Shown here: positions 30,946 through 43,644 of the stretch, piece by piece
Numbering within the stretch: position 1 is the first letter of the stretch
How the letters are laid out: every line of letters begins with the position of its first letter
Source of the DNA: Amia ocellicauda
Taxonomy: Eukaryota; Chordata; Actinopteri; Amiiformes; Amiidae
Assembly (NCBI RefSeq): GCF_036373705.1
Contig: NW_027102660.1
Span: forward strand, 434,001 to 498,000
DNA length: 64,000 nucleotides
Direction of reading: 5' to 3'
Notes under the pieces: generated by a model
What the model saw: the letters and a program-made list of their open reading frames with translations, nothing else
Told to the model about the DNA's origin: nothing
Databases searched by the model: none
Program-made: the position numbers and the translations under genes

Positions 30946-31113
30946 ATGGGGAATGTTCTGGACTGCTTCTGCAACTGGTTCTGTCATCAACACTCTGTAG
31001 CTAACCTGAGAGCGCTATTACACCATGTGCTTGACAGAAAAGTAGCCAACGCGAGCCTTTTCTCTACAGATTTAACCATCGATGAGGATCAACTTTCAAA
31101 CCTGGAAAAGTGA
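30946..31113 (+). CDS. Early protein 3 (55 aa), copy 3
   Basis: It is identical in layout to 14625-14792: an MGNVLDC lipidation-type N-terminus, and a stop codon abutting the next ATG. Confidence 0.58.
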   Translation: MGNVLDCFCNWFCHQHSVANLRALLHHVLDRKVANASLFSTDLTIDEDQLSNLEK

Positions 31114-31338
31114 ATGGCTGCTGTAACAAAGACCGGGGGGTACGAACACTGGGATGAAGCGCTCAAGGGGGCCAAGAATGATATTAGGCCATATCATCAA
31201 CATCTGTATGACCTTTTGCTGAGCATGTTTAATACACCTCTGTTTACTTTTAAAATAGGTCATATTGTTGTTTTATTTACATATGTAACTGAGGTGTGTG
31301 CCTACAAGATAAAGAAACAGGTATATTTGTTGATATAG
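31114..31338 (+). CDS. Early protein 4 (74 aa), Bcl-2-like candidate, copy 3
   Basis: It has the same residues as in copy 2, including the BH1-like FKIGHIVVLF stretch. Downstream are AATAAA at 31450 and TATAAAA at 31464, before the integrase. Confidence 0.48.
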   Translation: MAAVTKTGGYEHWDEALKGAKNDIRPYHQHLYDLLLSMFNTPLFTFKIGHIVVLFTYVTEVCAYKIKKQVYLLI

Positions 31339-31510
31339 ATCAAGTAACCAATCATCTGATTTCTTTTTGTCTGGACCGTAGAAAAAATTGTTGTGTATGT
31401 TATACTTTTCTCAAATGTCTAAAAAGGGGTATCTGCTCTCCTGAAGTTGAATAAAAAACCTTGTATAAAAACTTTGCGCATAGTGTGGGTCTGTTTGGTT
31501 ATTTGACAGA

Positions 31511-32602
31511 ATGACTCGGCAAGCTCCCCAAATGCAGGAACTATACTACAAACCAGCCAAGATTGGGGGTTTGGCGGGTAAGAAGGGTTTTCAAAGAGGA
31601 CTCGCTGAGGCCGGAGTGAAGGTTAATGATGTGGTTGTTTCAGAATGGTTACGGGAACAAGACGCCTATACCTTACATAAACCTCTCAGGATTAACTTTA
31701 AAAGAAACCGCGTATATGCAACTGACATAGATTCACAATGGCAAATGGATCTAGTCGATATGTCAAATTTATCAAAACATAACAATGGTCACAAATTGAT
31801 GTTGATGTGTATCGATGTGTTATCAAAATATGCCTGGGCTCGCATTCTACATAAAAAAACAGGTCGGGCGGTGACAAGGGCCTTTGAGGATATATTGTCC
31901 CAGGGTCGATGTCCTAAAAAACTGCAGACTGATAAAGGAAAAGAGTTTCTCAACAGAGAATTTCAGAATCTACTGAAGAGACACAAAATACATCATTTCA
32001 CCACCGGTAATGAGCTTAAGGCATTGGTAGTGGAGAGGTTTAACCGCACCATGAAGACCAAAATCTGGAGATATTTTACAGCGGTCAACACGTTCAAGTA
32101 TTTTGATAAAGTTCAGGATTTTATCGATGCTTACAACCAAGGGTATCACACCAGTATTAAAATGAAGCCTATAGATGTTGATCAAAGTAATTCTTTTAAG
32201 GTCTATAAAGAATTATACGGACCATTTATTAAGAAGGGAAAAACTACTTATAAGTTCAACATCGGTGATGTGGTTCGCGTTTCAAAGCTAAGGAGTACTT
32301 TTGCCAAAGGTTATGAACAAACATTTTCTGACGAATATTTTACAGTTACCGAACAGTTGGCTTGAGACCCCCCCGTGTACCGGTTAAAAGACTATGACGG
32401 GGAGGATATAGAAGGAACGTTTTACGAAGCCGAGTTACAAAAAATGATTGTGGGTAAAGACAGTGTATACAGAGTTGAAAAGATATTAGCTGAAAAAACC
32501 CAGAACCGGAAAAAATACGTGTTGGTGAAATGGCTTGGATGGCCTGAAAAGTTCAATAGTTGGGTCCCGGAACAACAGGTTTGCGATATTCAATCCTTAT
32601 AA
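31511..32602 (+). pseudogene. Polinton integrase with chromodomain, copy 3
   Basis: The catalytic D, D and E motifs and the chromodomain are all recognisable, in the same positions as in copy 2. The frame is open through the catalytic core and the basic domain. The region is broken. Confidence 0.88.
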
Positions 32603-32606
32603 CAAC

Positions 32607-33381
32607 ATGCCCGTGGGTAGGTTGGGGGCATTACTTTCGGTACTCAAGATGGAATCAGGAGGCTTCTACGTGACTCTACCCAGTAACGCCTCTCTCGATA
32701 TATACCCTAAAAATGAAATATCCAGTTACACGGTACAATTTGGAAAATCTATAGATCTAAGGGGGTCGTGGGAAGTGGGGTTGGCGGAAATACAGTATCC
32801 TTACACTTGGGCTGTTTTACAAGATAAGGATGCCACCTTCGCCATTTTTGATGATGTTAAAAAGAGTCAATGGACATTCACGATACAAGGAGGTTATTAT
32901 GACAATGTGGATAAAATATTAGATGAGATGCATAAACAGTTCTCAGAAGGCACCCCCAACATCAAGCTATATTACAACCCTATTAAAAACAGAGTGTACA
33001 AGGTGTCAAAACCAGGTATTAGCATTCAAACCAGCGGCCAACTGGGGCGTATATTAGGGTTCTATTCTGACACAGAGAGCAGGTTCTCAGAAGTGGTGGG
33101 GCGGCTTTTACACTCTTTATGTGTATACGGATATCATAACCCACCAGAGGGTCGGGGATAGTTATGTCCCCCTTTTGAGAAATGTACTTATTAAAGGTAA
33201 AAGCAATGACATGGTCACAATTACTTATGACAAGCCACACTACGTACCAGTCTCAAAGACCCACTTTGACAACATCACGATCGAAGTCAAATCGGATCAG
33301 AATATCAACGTACCCTTCCGCTTCGGTAAAGTTATTGTCAAACTACATTTTCGACCCCTGAAACAGTGTGTACATTATTAA
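32607..33381 (+). pseudogene. Polinton penton, copy 3
   Basis: Same motifs and length as in copy 2. The N-terminal leader differs by a few residues (PVGRLGALLSVLK). Broken. Confidence 0.85.
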
Positions 33382-33382
33382 A

Positions 33383-34969
33383 ATGGCTACCTCGAGGGGT
33401 TATGTAGATCCTAGCGCCTATGTGGATTATTACAAGATGCAAGCCGGGAACGGCTTGCCCGGTATTGTAGGAGCCCCCACAATGTATGGCGCCGGTCTAG
33501 GAGGACTCTTTCGTGGTCTCTTTAGAATGGCCGTACCCCTGCTTAAGAGAGGCTTTGCTATAGCCAGACCCCACTTGAAATCAGCGGCTAAAAATATTGT
33601 TAGTGACGTGTTCACCAATGTTATGAACCGGGCAGCTAGCCATGAGCATCAGGAGGGTTCGGGTCTCATGGTAATGGCGAGGAGGGGGGGTAAAAGAAGA
33701 AACAGCATGTGTCCACCAGGGGGCGACGAAGATCCGTGGCTAACAAAAAACGAAGAATCTCTCATTCTCCAACATATCGTGGAAATTTCAGACACGGCCC
33801 CTCTGGAGTTTTTTATAGCTGGCAATGGCGAGGATTATATTGATTTGAATAACACATTTATTTTAATGAACTGTAAAGTGACTGATGAGGATGGCGATGC
33901 AATCGAGAAGACGGCCAACGCTGGGGTCATCAATTACCCGGTGGCCACCATGTTTTCACAGGTGGATGTGACCCTGGGAGATCGGCTCATTAGTCAAAGC
34001 AGCAATACTTACCCCTATAGAGCCATGATGGAGTGTATCCTTAATTATAGTGAGGAGACCCTGAGCAAACAGTTCAGCCCCGGCCTTTTCTTCAAAGACA
34101 TCCCGGAAGCTATGGACGACAAGGATCCAGAGGGACTCAATAAGGGTTTGCAAAAAAGAACGGCCTCTTCAACAGAAGGGAGGACCTTTGAGCTAATGGG
34201 GCATATCCATGCAGACATATTTTTCCAAGAAAAACTCATGCTCAACGGGGTAGACATTAAAATTAAAATGATCCGTAGTAAAAGTGCTTTTTGTCTGATG
34301 ACCCCTGATACTGAAAAATATAAACTGACCATATTATCGGCCTCGCTGTTTGTGAAAAAAGTGTCCGTCTCCCCGGCGGTTAAACTAGGACACGCGCAGG
34401 CGTTAATGACGGCAAACGCCAAGTACCCGATTGAAAGAGTCTATATGAAAGTCCACAGTATCCCCGCAGGGACACGGGTGATGAACCAGGAAAATCTGTT
34501 TCTAGGACAGCTCCCAAAACAGGTTATTATAGGTCTCGTGGATAATGATGCATTTACCGGGGTTTACAACAAGAACCCCTTTAACTTTAAACATTTTAAC
34601 GCGGAATTTATAGCGTTGTACGTCGATGGTGTGCAGGTTCCATCCAGACCTTTTCAACCTGACTTTGAAATCGGCAATGCGGTTCGTGAATATGACAGTC
34701 TAGTACTGGCTACGGGTCGCCATCTCAAGGATCAAACTCTGCTGATCGATCGCCGGGAATACTGCAGCGGTTACACCCTGTACGGTTTCAACCTGACCCT
34801 TGACGAAGAGTGTGGACAACATTTTTCACTGATGAAGACGGGCAATATGCGTTTGGAGATGCGTTTCAAGCAGCCTCTACCACGCACTGTTAATATGGTC
34901 GTGTATGCAGTGTTTGACAACATTATTGAGGTGAATCAGAGGAGAAACGTTATGTATGATTATTATTAA
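33383..34969 (+). pseudogene. pX-like plus major capsid protein region, copy 3
   Basis: The pX-like N-terminal half (MATSRGYVDPSAYVD, GLFRGLFRM) and most of the MCP (from FFIAGNGEDYIDLN to the Arg-rich end) are both recognisable here in one long open frame. The two are separate genes in copies 1, 2 and 4, so this is a rearranged fossil copy. Confidence 0.8.
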
Positions 34970-34970
34970 A

Positions 34971-35528
34971 ATGAACACCAGAGAGCTCAACCACATCATG
35001 AATGCCCTGGCCAGCTCACGGAAACTGTTTCAAGGAGTCTACACCTGCGATCAGCTGACTAAATTTAAGGTCAAGAATTTACCTGCAATGTACATAATCA
35101 ACACACACCCTAAAAATATGCCCGGAGAACATTGGCTGGCTATTTATCTAAGGGAGGACCACCGTGGTGAATTTTTTGATTCCTATGCAAACCCCCCGGA
35201 TTTCAGACCTTTCCCTCGGAAGATCAATAACTTTCTGCTCAAGAACTGTCAAGAAACCATTTACAGCGGTCGTCAAGTACAAAGTCTTCAGACCTTCACT
35301 TGTGGTCAACACTGTGTGTTTTTCTTATATCATAGATCTAAAGGAAGGTCATACCCCGATATTATGGCCTTGTACAGTGAGGATTTAGGCCAAAATGATA
35401 AAAAAGTGGCAGAGTTTGTCAGGACACTGTGGACCCCCCCTTATAACACAATGACTTACGACCCTAGCCAGCCGTGTATACAGATGGGGTGTTCTTGTGA
35501 GGATTTTAAAAGATGTCATGCGTGTTAA
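34971..35528 (+). CDS. Adenain-like protease (185 aa), copy 3
   Basis: It keeps the His54 and Cys111 motifs (GEHWLAIY, TFTCGQHC) and the Cys-rich end. A few substitutions distinguish it from copy 2. It appears whole. Confidence 0.85.
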   Translation: MNTRELNHIMNALASSRKLFQGVYTCDQLTKFKVKNLPAMYIINTHPKNMPGEHWLAIYLREDHRGEFFDSYANPPDFRPFPRKINNFLLKNCQETIYSGRQVQSLQTFTCGQHCVFFLYHRSKGRSYPDIMALYSEDLGQNDKKVAEFVRTLWTPPYNTMTYDPSQPCIQMGCSCEDFKRCHAC

Positions 35529-35707
35529 GGTGAAAAAATAATGAAAACAGCCTTTGAATCATTAGTTTTGTTTTTATTCAACACAATTCTTATACAAAGC
35601 AGGGGTTATGGTATAAATAAATGTACAACATTTGAAAAATAAAAAATAAAAATAAAAAAATGTTTGTCGAGACATTATTTACAGGGGAGACAAATAAAAA
35701 CATGAGA
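35529..35707. terminator. Convergent 3' ends, copy 3
   Basis: Same crossed AATAAA/TTTATT arrangement as in copy 2. No gene. Confidence 0.55.
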
Positions 35708-36451
35708 TTAATAAGCTTCCCAACGATGGATAGATCCTGAGGATGGTCGCTCAGCACGGTCAGAGTAATGAGATATCGGAGTCAGATCAGGCTCCACCTC
35801 TTTACACAGACGGATTTTTTGTCGCGTTTCCTGGTTAGGAACTGTTGATTGGGGCATGTTCAGACAGGCCATCGCCTGTAGGAAAGCATTCCAGCCTACA
35901 GGTCGGCGACTATCGGGTACCTTATTAGTGCTAGTGACACTCTTCAACAAATCAAACATGTGTGAACCTTTGATCAGTTGTCCTTTAAAAACAAATTCAC
36001 CCTGTTCATTCCAAGCCGTTACCCGCGGTTTCTGAACCATTTTGTGCAGGATATATTCTGCATGTCTTTTGCTTCTGGCCGGCATGTTTCTCAAAACATC
36101 CGTTACAACATCTCCCTCTGAACTCTCAACAGGTTCGGTCACCGCAACATCTTTATCAACCGTACCCCCCGCATCAGCCCCAGAACCATTTTCTTGAGAG
36201 GCCATGGTTAAAGTTAAAATGTTTTGATCTTTTTCACCCTGTCTAACCAGACGGAGGTAGCGCTGTAACGTGTTGGTATACAACTGGGCTTTGGAATACT
36301 GATTTAAATCGGCCCTGGCCTGTATAGCTTTCATTTCAGAGTCCAGGTTGTTTTCGGCCGTTTGTCTAATGGGCTCTGGCCCGACAACATTTTTTCTCAG
36401 TTTCTCAAGCTGCTCCTGAGGGATCAAAAACATTTTCTGAGCATATTCCAT
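35708..36451 (-). CDS. Coiled-coil virion-type protein (247 aa), copy 3
   Basis: Same length as copy 2 and alike except for scattered substitutions. The helical N-terminus, Gly/Asp linker and C-terminal domain are complete. Confidence 0.68.
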   Translation of the reverse strand: MEYAQKMFLIPQEQLEKLRKNVVGPEPIRQTAENNLDSEMKAIQARADLNQYSKAQLYTNTLQRYLRLVRQGEKDQNILTLTMASQENGSGADAGGTVDKDVAVTEPVESSEGDVVTDVLRNMPARSKRHAEYILHKMVQKPRVTAWNEQGEFVFKGQLIKGSHMFDLLKSVTSTNKVPDSRRPVGWNAFLQAMACLNMPQSTVPNQETRQKIRLCKEVEPDLTPISHYSDRAERPSSGSIHRWEAY

Positions 36452-36453
36452 TA

Positions 36454-36789
36454 TTAACCCACTCTGGAAGCTAGAAGACTGGTTAGGAAAGGCACGGCTA
36501 TGCTCAACAGCGGTCCTATAAAACCCCCGGTTTGATTAATCTTCTTTCTTTTTCTTTTAATAGAATACTTCTTATTAGCGATGATCTTGATAACCGCTTT
36601 TTGTTTTTTGAGTTTAGAATGTTGAGAAGGGGTTAGGGGTATATTACCGCGTAAGATGTTAAAAGCTATTTCACACAGGGTCTCGATCAAATCCGAGGGG
36701 GCCCCTGCCAGCACAGCTTTCCTATGGCGCGGGCTCCTCTCAAATAACATTTGCAAAAGCGGCAGATTTCTTTTAATCCGAACAGACAT
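36454..36789 (-). CDS. Small basic protein (111 aa), copy 3
   Basis: It appears identical in sequence to the copy 2 and copy 4 proteins, the most conserved product of the array. Confidence 0.68.
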   Translation of the reverse strand: MSVRIKRNLPLLQMLFERSPRHRKAVLAGAPSDLIETLCEIAFNILRGNIPLTPSQHSKLKKQKAVIKIIANKKYSIKRKRKKINQTGGFIGPLLSIAVPFLTSLLASRVG

Positions 36790-36795
36790 TCTTAT

Positions 36796-37467
36796 TTATT
36801 TCCTTTTCTTTAGCACATACACTGCCGGCCAATCGGGCGGGCACAAACCTGTTCTGAGGCGAAAGTCTTCTGGGGTTTGTGCTTTTAAGTCCGCAATCAA
36901 GTACCCGTAGGGTTTTTTGGTGGCATCCTCAAATGCCTCCAAAGAGAACTTGGTCTGGTTAGGGTACATTTGACGAGCCAAGACGGTGACCTGTAGTTTA
37001 TCTCTGGGGTTTTTAAAAATAATTATATCATTGGCATATAAATTAATAGTGCGGCTTTTTTTACCTTGAAAAAATAGATTTTGAACTAAATAAATAATAC
37101 TTAAATTCCTATGATGAGTGTACTTTGTGAAAGCTTTTTCCACTTCACTGTTGTCACCGGCCTGCTCCATCAGGTCATCAAGGATCACTAGGTTAGTTTG
37201 ACCGGGCGGGAACAAGTCATCACCACACAACGAGGCGGGGAGACCTTGCACAAATTTCAGATTATTTTTTTTCGAAGCCAAATCATCGTAGAGAGGTTGC
37301 CAGCAAGAGTAACACCACACTATGTTGTCAAGAGCTTGGGACACGGTTGCGTCCACATCTTCTATGATGTTCTTTATAAGATAGCTCTGCCCCGAATTGG
37401 AGGGACCGGCTATAATACAGGAGAAAGGGTGTTGAAGTCTGTTATCAAAACCACCGCTAATATCCAT
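36796..37467 (-). CDS. A32-like packaging ATPase (223 aa), copy 3
   Basis: A full-length frame with the Walker A region, the VILDDLM Walker B and the C-terminal YPNQTKF block. It overlaps the polymerase end as in the other copies. Confidence 0.85.
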   Translation of the reverse strand: MDISGGFDNRLQHPFSCIIAGPSNSGQSYLIKNIIEDVDATVSQALDNIVWCYSCWQPLYDDLASKKNNLKFVQGLPASLCGDDLFPPGQTNLVILDDLMEQAGDNSEVEKAFTKYTHHRNLSIIYLVQNLFFQGKKSRTINLYANDIIIFKNPRDKLQVTVLARQMYPNQTKFSLEAFEDATKKPYGYLIADLKAQTPEDFRLRTGLCPPDWPAVYVLKKRK

Positions 37468-40400
37468 AAGGCAGAGTGGTATAATCAGTCTTCAACACTC
37501 TTTTATTGTACACCACTCTGAACCGTTTGTTTAGTGATCTATTTTCCAACGTGTACCCCTTTTTATTGCGATAGATCTGATTTCCGGCTGTAATAATCTC
37601 ACGAGGAGGCGCGTCTTTCTCGTTACATAACTTTCTACCAGGGTCGTCAGAGACTTGATGTTAATGAGCTTGTTGTTACAATGGTTCAGAGTGAAACCCT
37701 TAACTTTCATACAGGTCTTACCCGCAGCCGTTCTGTATGCGTAAGTCTTAGGACCCCCTGAAACAAACTCCACTATGTGGTCCTGAGGATCTAGTTCGCT
37801 CGTTAACTCCCCAAGGTAGTCCCCGAGGGGAGGGACCCAATCCCCTGGCCTGGTGACAAAGATTACAGAGTCAGTATCATGATAGAGCGTGCGTTCCTGC
37901 AACTGATCCATTAAGTTGTACAGTTCAAGCCGGGCGTAAGCCGTGGTAAAAACCGCTATGAAAACATTAACGTTCCCCTGTTTGGTGGGGAAATCTTTAG
38001 GGGCCCTCCACTGGACCTGTGCCACGTGGTCATTTAAGAATTGAAAGTGTGATACTGCATGTTGTTTGGAAAACATAAATTCTATGAACAGTTCAGGGGT
38101 TTTAATCAAGGTTGTGTTTAGACGGTAATTTCTTTCCCCAAACTTACCCCACAGACTGTTTAAAATCAGTTTGGACATTTGTCTCTTGGCGGGGTTTACA
38201 GTTATGTTCCCCGGCTCTAGACGGATCCCTTCCTTTTCAAAATATTGCTGAACGTATCGCTCTTTGGCCGCGGAGTCAACACACCATGAGGGATAGCCCG
38301 ATGCCTCCTGTTTCCCTTTCAGATGGGTCATAATGTAATCAGCAAAAAGAGTATCAGTTTTTTCAGAAAAATGCCAAACCTCATACACCTTACCGACTCT
38401 GTAACCTTTCTCCACCGCCTTGTCAAGCTCAATGCTACACCAGACACCCGTCAGCGCTCTCTCTTCATCACTGTGCAGACAAGAGGTAGTTTGATTTTCA
38501 GTTTCCACACACGTTCTACAAAGTGGGAACATCAATTTTCCCGAACACCTGTAAGGCAACACGGGTAAGAACAGCTCGCGAGGAGGGTACATGGTGACTT
38601 TGATCAAACGAAAGTAATGTCCGATTTCGAGAAAGTCACGATAAACAATGGTTGGACGCCCCACCGGGTACATTTTGGTCTTGTTGACATAAGGGTACAG
38701 ACTGGTGAAATCATAGTAATCTACTCTCTCACCCTCCTTTACCTCATAATGTAAACAGAGGGCATTGGTACAACCCCCAAATAACGCATCCCGGGGCTCT
38801 AGACATTCAGGAAAGTCCAAGGTTTCCATAAACCGTTATACCCCCGCATCCTGTTGCTTCAGGGTCGTCCACTCGTGTTCCCAAATCACCAGCATGTTCA
38901 AACCATAGGTGTTTTTTAAAGTTTCAATTCGTTTCTGGAAATCATAGTACATATCACCGCAGAGTTTTAGTGTTACGGGGTTAAAGGTGTTTGGGTCGAA
39001 GCACTGAGGACAGCCATGGTAAATACAACCGGCAAACTCATAAGCGGTACGCCGCCCGGACACGTCGCTAAAACCGTCTAAGTAGTAAGGCCCCATTTTT
39101 ACTTCCCCTTGATTTAAAGCATGTCTGATGAAGATGTTATCCCGGGCACTCAGGTATTCCACCCACTGTATGGAGACAGTCGAAAAGTTCTTTTGTCAAG
39201 CACGATAGTTGTCAGAAGTGGTGACCGCTATAGTGTTTTTCTGCAAGAAATTGGACCGATACATTTTCATGCAGAGAGACGCTATGGTCACACTTTGCAA
39301 AGGGTTGAGACCCGATGTGTTGATAACCTCGGCGCAGAAACGCACACAGGCTTCTTTAAGGATCACCACATCATTTTTACAATAAGCGGCCATCTCTTCT
39401 CGGAAATCAAAAACACCTCCCTTAACCGTATTGTACCATTTAAAGAATTCCTCCCTCTCATGAGACATCATAGTATCAACCCCATAATAAGAGGCGGGCG
39501 GGTAGGACCCTTGATAATTTTGAGTGTCCTTAGTATTAAAAAAATGGCAGAACCAACCTTTCTTCTGAGCCTCAAAACCCAGAGCCTTAGGCAAAGCGCT
39601 CAATTTCATGGGGAGGAAATTTAACAAGTCTATGTAACGTTAGTTGAAAGCTTCGTCGGTGAAACACATGATCTTGCTACCCTGAGCTATTATTTTTGGG
39701 GTCACCCCATTTTCCACCAGATACTTCATCAAAATGTAAGAATCATAACCCTTAGCATTGTGGGCAATAAATGTGTAATTGAGGTATTTTGGACCTCGAT
39801 ACCGCGTAAAGAAATCCCTGACACAACTCTCACCGCTAGCTGACCACTCACGATCCAACATGTCAATACAGTGTATATAATTAGCAACGTGGACCCCGTT
39901 TTCTTGCCGGCATTCAAAATCAAAAAAGACATACCAGTTGTGCGGCGGCTCCTTTTTAACCGGCTGAATAAAGCACTGGTGTTCGGACCCCGGGGTTAAA
40001 TCAGCATTACAGATCCTGCATCTCGGCTCCAGACATTTGTGTGGTTTAACCTCATGAAAACGGTACTGGAGGCAACACTGCGGGCAACATTTAGTTTGAT
40101 CACAATAACTCCATTTTTTAACCCCTCTCAGCAGCGGCCCTCTGTACCTTATGTTCGGAAAAACAGAACGCTGAGAGACAAATCCTTAAGCAATCTTTAC
40201 ATCGGATGGTAGGGGCCAAACCCTTACGACATTGCGGATTGAAACAGACATTACAGTAACCGTCACATCGGTGCTTAAGCTTATCATTGAAGGCCTTATA
40301 ACACCAATGACAAACATACGAACAACCCAAAAAAGCCGTCAAACTCTTTATTCCAAAGTAATGACTATCACTTAGGAAGAGAAACAGTGTCTGTGTATGG

Positions 40401-40795
40401 GTTTCAGGATGTGTCTGAAATTTCACAAATACTTCCTTTACCTCACAACGGTACCACACAACAATTTTTAAAGACAACAACTCCTCAAACTTGGTGATGT
40501 CTGAAAAGGCAACCATCTGTTGAGAGTTTAAGCCGGCCCTCTGATGAAGCATTAAAGCCTCTTGCAGAGCTTGGGGTTCAGGCATGTCGGGGGTGAGTAG
40601 TTTTATTAAACTGTAAGCAAAACAGAGCTTATTGTCCCCACTGGATCTCACCACTAATTGCCTGAGCTTGGTCCTAATTATGTCGTTCTTCAAGCATTTC
40701 GACAGTCTTCTAAGCGCCCCACCCTCAGGGTTACGAACCACATTCATTACCAGAGACAGACTTTCATCAGCTAAGATGGCTGCGTTACTTTGCAA
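37457..40795 (-). pseudogene. Protein-primed DNA polymerase B, copy 3
   Basis: It spans all domains: zinc-knuckle N-terminus, exonuclease motifs (FFDFECRQ, AHNAKGYDSY, YCKNDVV) and polymerase motifs A, B and C. Broken, with several breaks. It shares substitutions with copy 4 (for example FPECLEPRDALFGG) that copy 2 lacks. Confidence 0.88.
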
Positions 40796-41589
40796 TAACG
40801 CTTCGATTTTAGCCAGACATCTAAATTATCTCCACTCAGCATTACAGATAGGTTGCTAAACAAATCATTCCCTCTGAGTTCTAACTGTACAACATCTCGA
40901 GGTCTGACCCTTTCAGCAACCTGTTCAAGCATTTTCTGCAAGGCCTCGTGTATGTTGACAAATATTTCTGCATAATTGTCACAATTTAAAAGTTCTGCAA
41001 AATTAAAACGCTGAATCATTTCAAAATTGTTATAGGCCGGTCTATCTATAATCACGGGATCACTGGTACTTTTGGACACATCATCATTTTGAACAAAGCC
41101 TTCACCCCCTACATTCTCACAGAGCATGTCCTCCACAGCCTTATCAGTCTCAGAACCCTCCACATTCCGAACACCCCCACTGCTGACATCTACAAAACCC
41201 CCTTTTTGAGGAGGCTCATTTAAAGCCTGTAAAAGTCCTTCAAAGATATCCAACCGGTTAATGTCAAGACCCTCCTCTATAGTGATGGCTGCTTCTGCCG
41301 CCATCCTGTGTTCTAATTGTCTCAAATCATTTATGATAGGGGCAGAATTTGGTCGGGGTAGCTCCTCCAAAGCCTCCACCATTTCAAACAAATCGGGGTG
41401 AACTAGGGGGTGAACCTCTATAAGCGCTACCGGTGGGAGGTGGTTATTTAGATCATTGACCATCTGTAACAGGTCGGGGTTCACCGGTAAGTCTGTTAAT
41501 TCACATTCTATCGGTGGTAATTGGGGGTTATTAAAATCATTTATCATTTGTAATAGTTCCAGGTTCATTGGGACATCAGAGGAGTTCAC
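40771..41589 (-). CDS. Acidic triple-repeat protein, copy 3
   Basis: 272 aa, with the same repeats and the same short overlap with the polymerase frame as in copy 2. Confidence 0.53.
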   Translation of the reverse strand: MNSSDVPMNLELLQMINDFNNPQLPPIECELTDLPVNPDLLQMVNDLNNHLPPVALIEVHPLVHPDLFEMVEALEELPRPNSAPIINDLRQLEHRMAAEAAITIEEGLDINRLDIFEGLLQALNEPPQKGGFVDVSSGGVRNVEGSETDKAVEDMLCENVGGEGFVQNDDVSKSTSDPVIIDRPAYNNFEMIQRFNFAELLNCDNYAEIFVNIHEALQKMLEQVAERVRPRDVVQLELRGNDLFSNLSVMLSGDNLDVWLKSKRYCKVTQPS

Positions 41590-41751
41590 AACAGGGCCGG
41601 GGATGTTCTCTCGGGAAGGTCTTTTTGGGGCCCTAGCTTGTTCATAATCCTTTAGTTTGTGAGTTCTTTTACCAAGTCAGGACATTTTTTAATTTATTTT
41701 TTATTTTTCCAACAACCCACAATAGTAAGGCGTTTTGTGTCTATTAAAACA

Positions 41752-42333
41752 TTAAATACGGTACAATTCGTTAGTAAGGGTATTAACAAGGATGTTTTGG
41801 CTCTCTATCACCAGGTTTTGCCCCACTAACACAAGTCTTTGATTTTGTAACAAAGTATGTAGCAACTCATGCCGACCTTCAGGATGTAGCTCCGGGGGCT
41901 GGTGGCCTGGCTCAGCTTCAAAGGATGGTCGCTCCGGTAAATCTCGGTCGAAGGAGGCAGGGAGCGAGCGTATACTCATGGACGGAGACCAAGAAGGCCT
42001 TTGCGGTGACACCCTGGCCAAGCGCGGGGTACTGTTCCGCGTTTCTGTAGCCAAGAAACGGGTCTGGGGGGACGATGTTGAAACCAGGCCGTCGTTGGGT
42101 GGTGTGTCAGCCCTGACTGACGGCGACCCCTGAGGTTGTTGGATGCCTGTATTTGTTCCGCCCGACAATGCGGCGGGCTGAATCTGGGGTGTTGAATTAC
42201 TCCCAGAAGGCTGTGGCCTGAGTAGATGTTGGGGGGTCTCCAAGACCACCGTGGGGGATCCTCTCGGTGATCTCACCGGGGAAGATGTTTGATCCCACTT
42301 AGACGGGGTAATTGTCCTCAATAGCTCATTCAC
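41752..42333 (-). CDS. Pro/Ser/Gln-rich protein, copy 3
   Basis: 193 aa, same layout as in copy 2. It shares the HPEGRHELL variant with copy 2, where copies 1 and 4 have LPEGRHELL. Confidence 0.53.
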   Translation of the reverse strand: MNELLRTITPSKWDQTSSPVRSPRGSPTVVLETPQHLLRPQPSGSNSTPQIQPAALSGGTNTGIQQPQGSPSVRADTPPNDGLVSTSSPQTRFLATETRNSTPRLARVSPQRPSWSPSMSIRSLPASFDRDLPERPSFEAEPGHQPPELHPEGRHELLHTLLQNQRLVLVGQNLVIESQNILVNTLTNELYRI

Positions 42334-42498
42334 AGAATGACTATCCCAAGAGTCTTGGGAAGAATAAAAATATACATTACATTTACATCTTTAAACGGTG
42401 ACAGAAATCAAACTTAAAACAACATGTCCAGGACATTCAAAACCTTTAGCTTTTTTAGACCTTTGAAAATAGCCTTAGACATTCACTACAACGCCTTA

Positions 42499-43644
42499 TT
42501 ATTTACAGACAATATATTTATTAGGACTTGATAATAAATGTAAAACAGAGAAGCCGCTGTAAATAAACTGTTTCTTAAATGTTTCTTTAAAAACTGTAAT
42601 ATTGTTAATAAAACACACACACACACAACAACATTTCATTTTTAATCGAACCTTCCAAGTGTAAACGCTTCCTGATCCCGGGACTTCCTGTTTCACAAAC
42701 GTTTTCACGATCTGTTTAAATATTAAATACAATGAACACCTTCAAGCCTTTTCCTACAACCACTTTAAAACAGAAGTATAATAGCGGGATATAAGCCAAA
42801 CAACTTACTAAACCCTTTCGGACGGCTTTACTTCCTAACCAGACGGTACAGCAATCGGTCATTTCTAAACACGTTCCCCAGAAACAAGCCTAGACCTGTC
42901 CGGACTTCTAAAGATCTTTCCCAGAACCCCCCGCCCTACAGGAAACGGTCACCCATCGCTTAAATATTAGCCCTCAACGGGCAAAAAAGCCCTTTTAAAA
43001 ACATTAAAGTTTGAAAGATCTTACTTACCTCCACAGAATAATCGTTTCTTATGTTTTTCGGCTGGTTTAGCTTTTTGCACCGCTGTGAAGGTAAGAGACA
43101 TGTTTAACCTTTAACCACACCGCTTTATAAAAAGCTTTAACCTCTTACAGGCTGCAGATATATACTCACAGCTATCAGATACCGGGGCTGACGGCCTTTC
43201 AGATTCTTGAAAGGTTACGGTTCTCGAAGGTAAAACGAAACAAGCCCTCGATGTGGAAGGCCTTTCGTTGTCTCGAACCACGTTTCTTAATACTGTTAGA
43301 CAGGATAATTTTTTTAAATTAACAAAACTGGACTCAAACATCTTACAGAAACGTTATACAAACAAACAGGGGTTTAGTTCTTACCCGGTCGGCAGACAGC
43401 CTGTCTAGGGACAACCACTTCTCTTGGTCGATCCTCGGAGACATTAATCACAGGCCTTTCGATAGTTTCTGTGTAATTAAAGAGACCGGCATTAATATAT
43501 ATTAAAACGTTTTCATAACTCTAATGAGCCGCTTCAAAACCACACACACCCATGCATAAGAACCCATGAGCGCAAACACAAAAATCTTACCGTCGTTGTT
43601 CCAGATGATCTCCTCAGCGTTGGGAATTAACTCCTGTTGACTGG
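42499..43644 (-). other. Multi-exon gene of unknown function, copy 3
   Basis: The splice-site chain and exon lengths match copy 2. Compared with copy 2, one intron carries about 70 extra bp (around GAGACCGGCATTAATATAT), as in copies 1 and 4, with the neighbouring exons unchanged. This is what is expected if that segment is truly intronic. Confidence 0.55.
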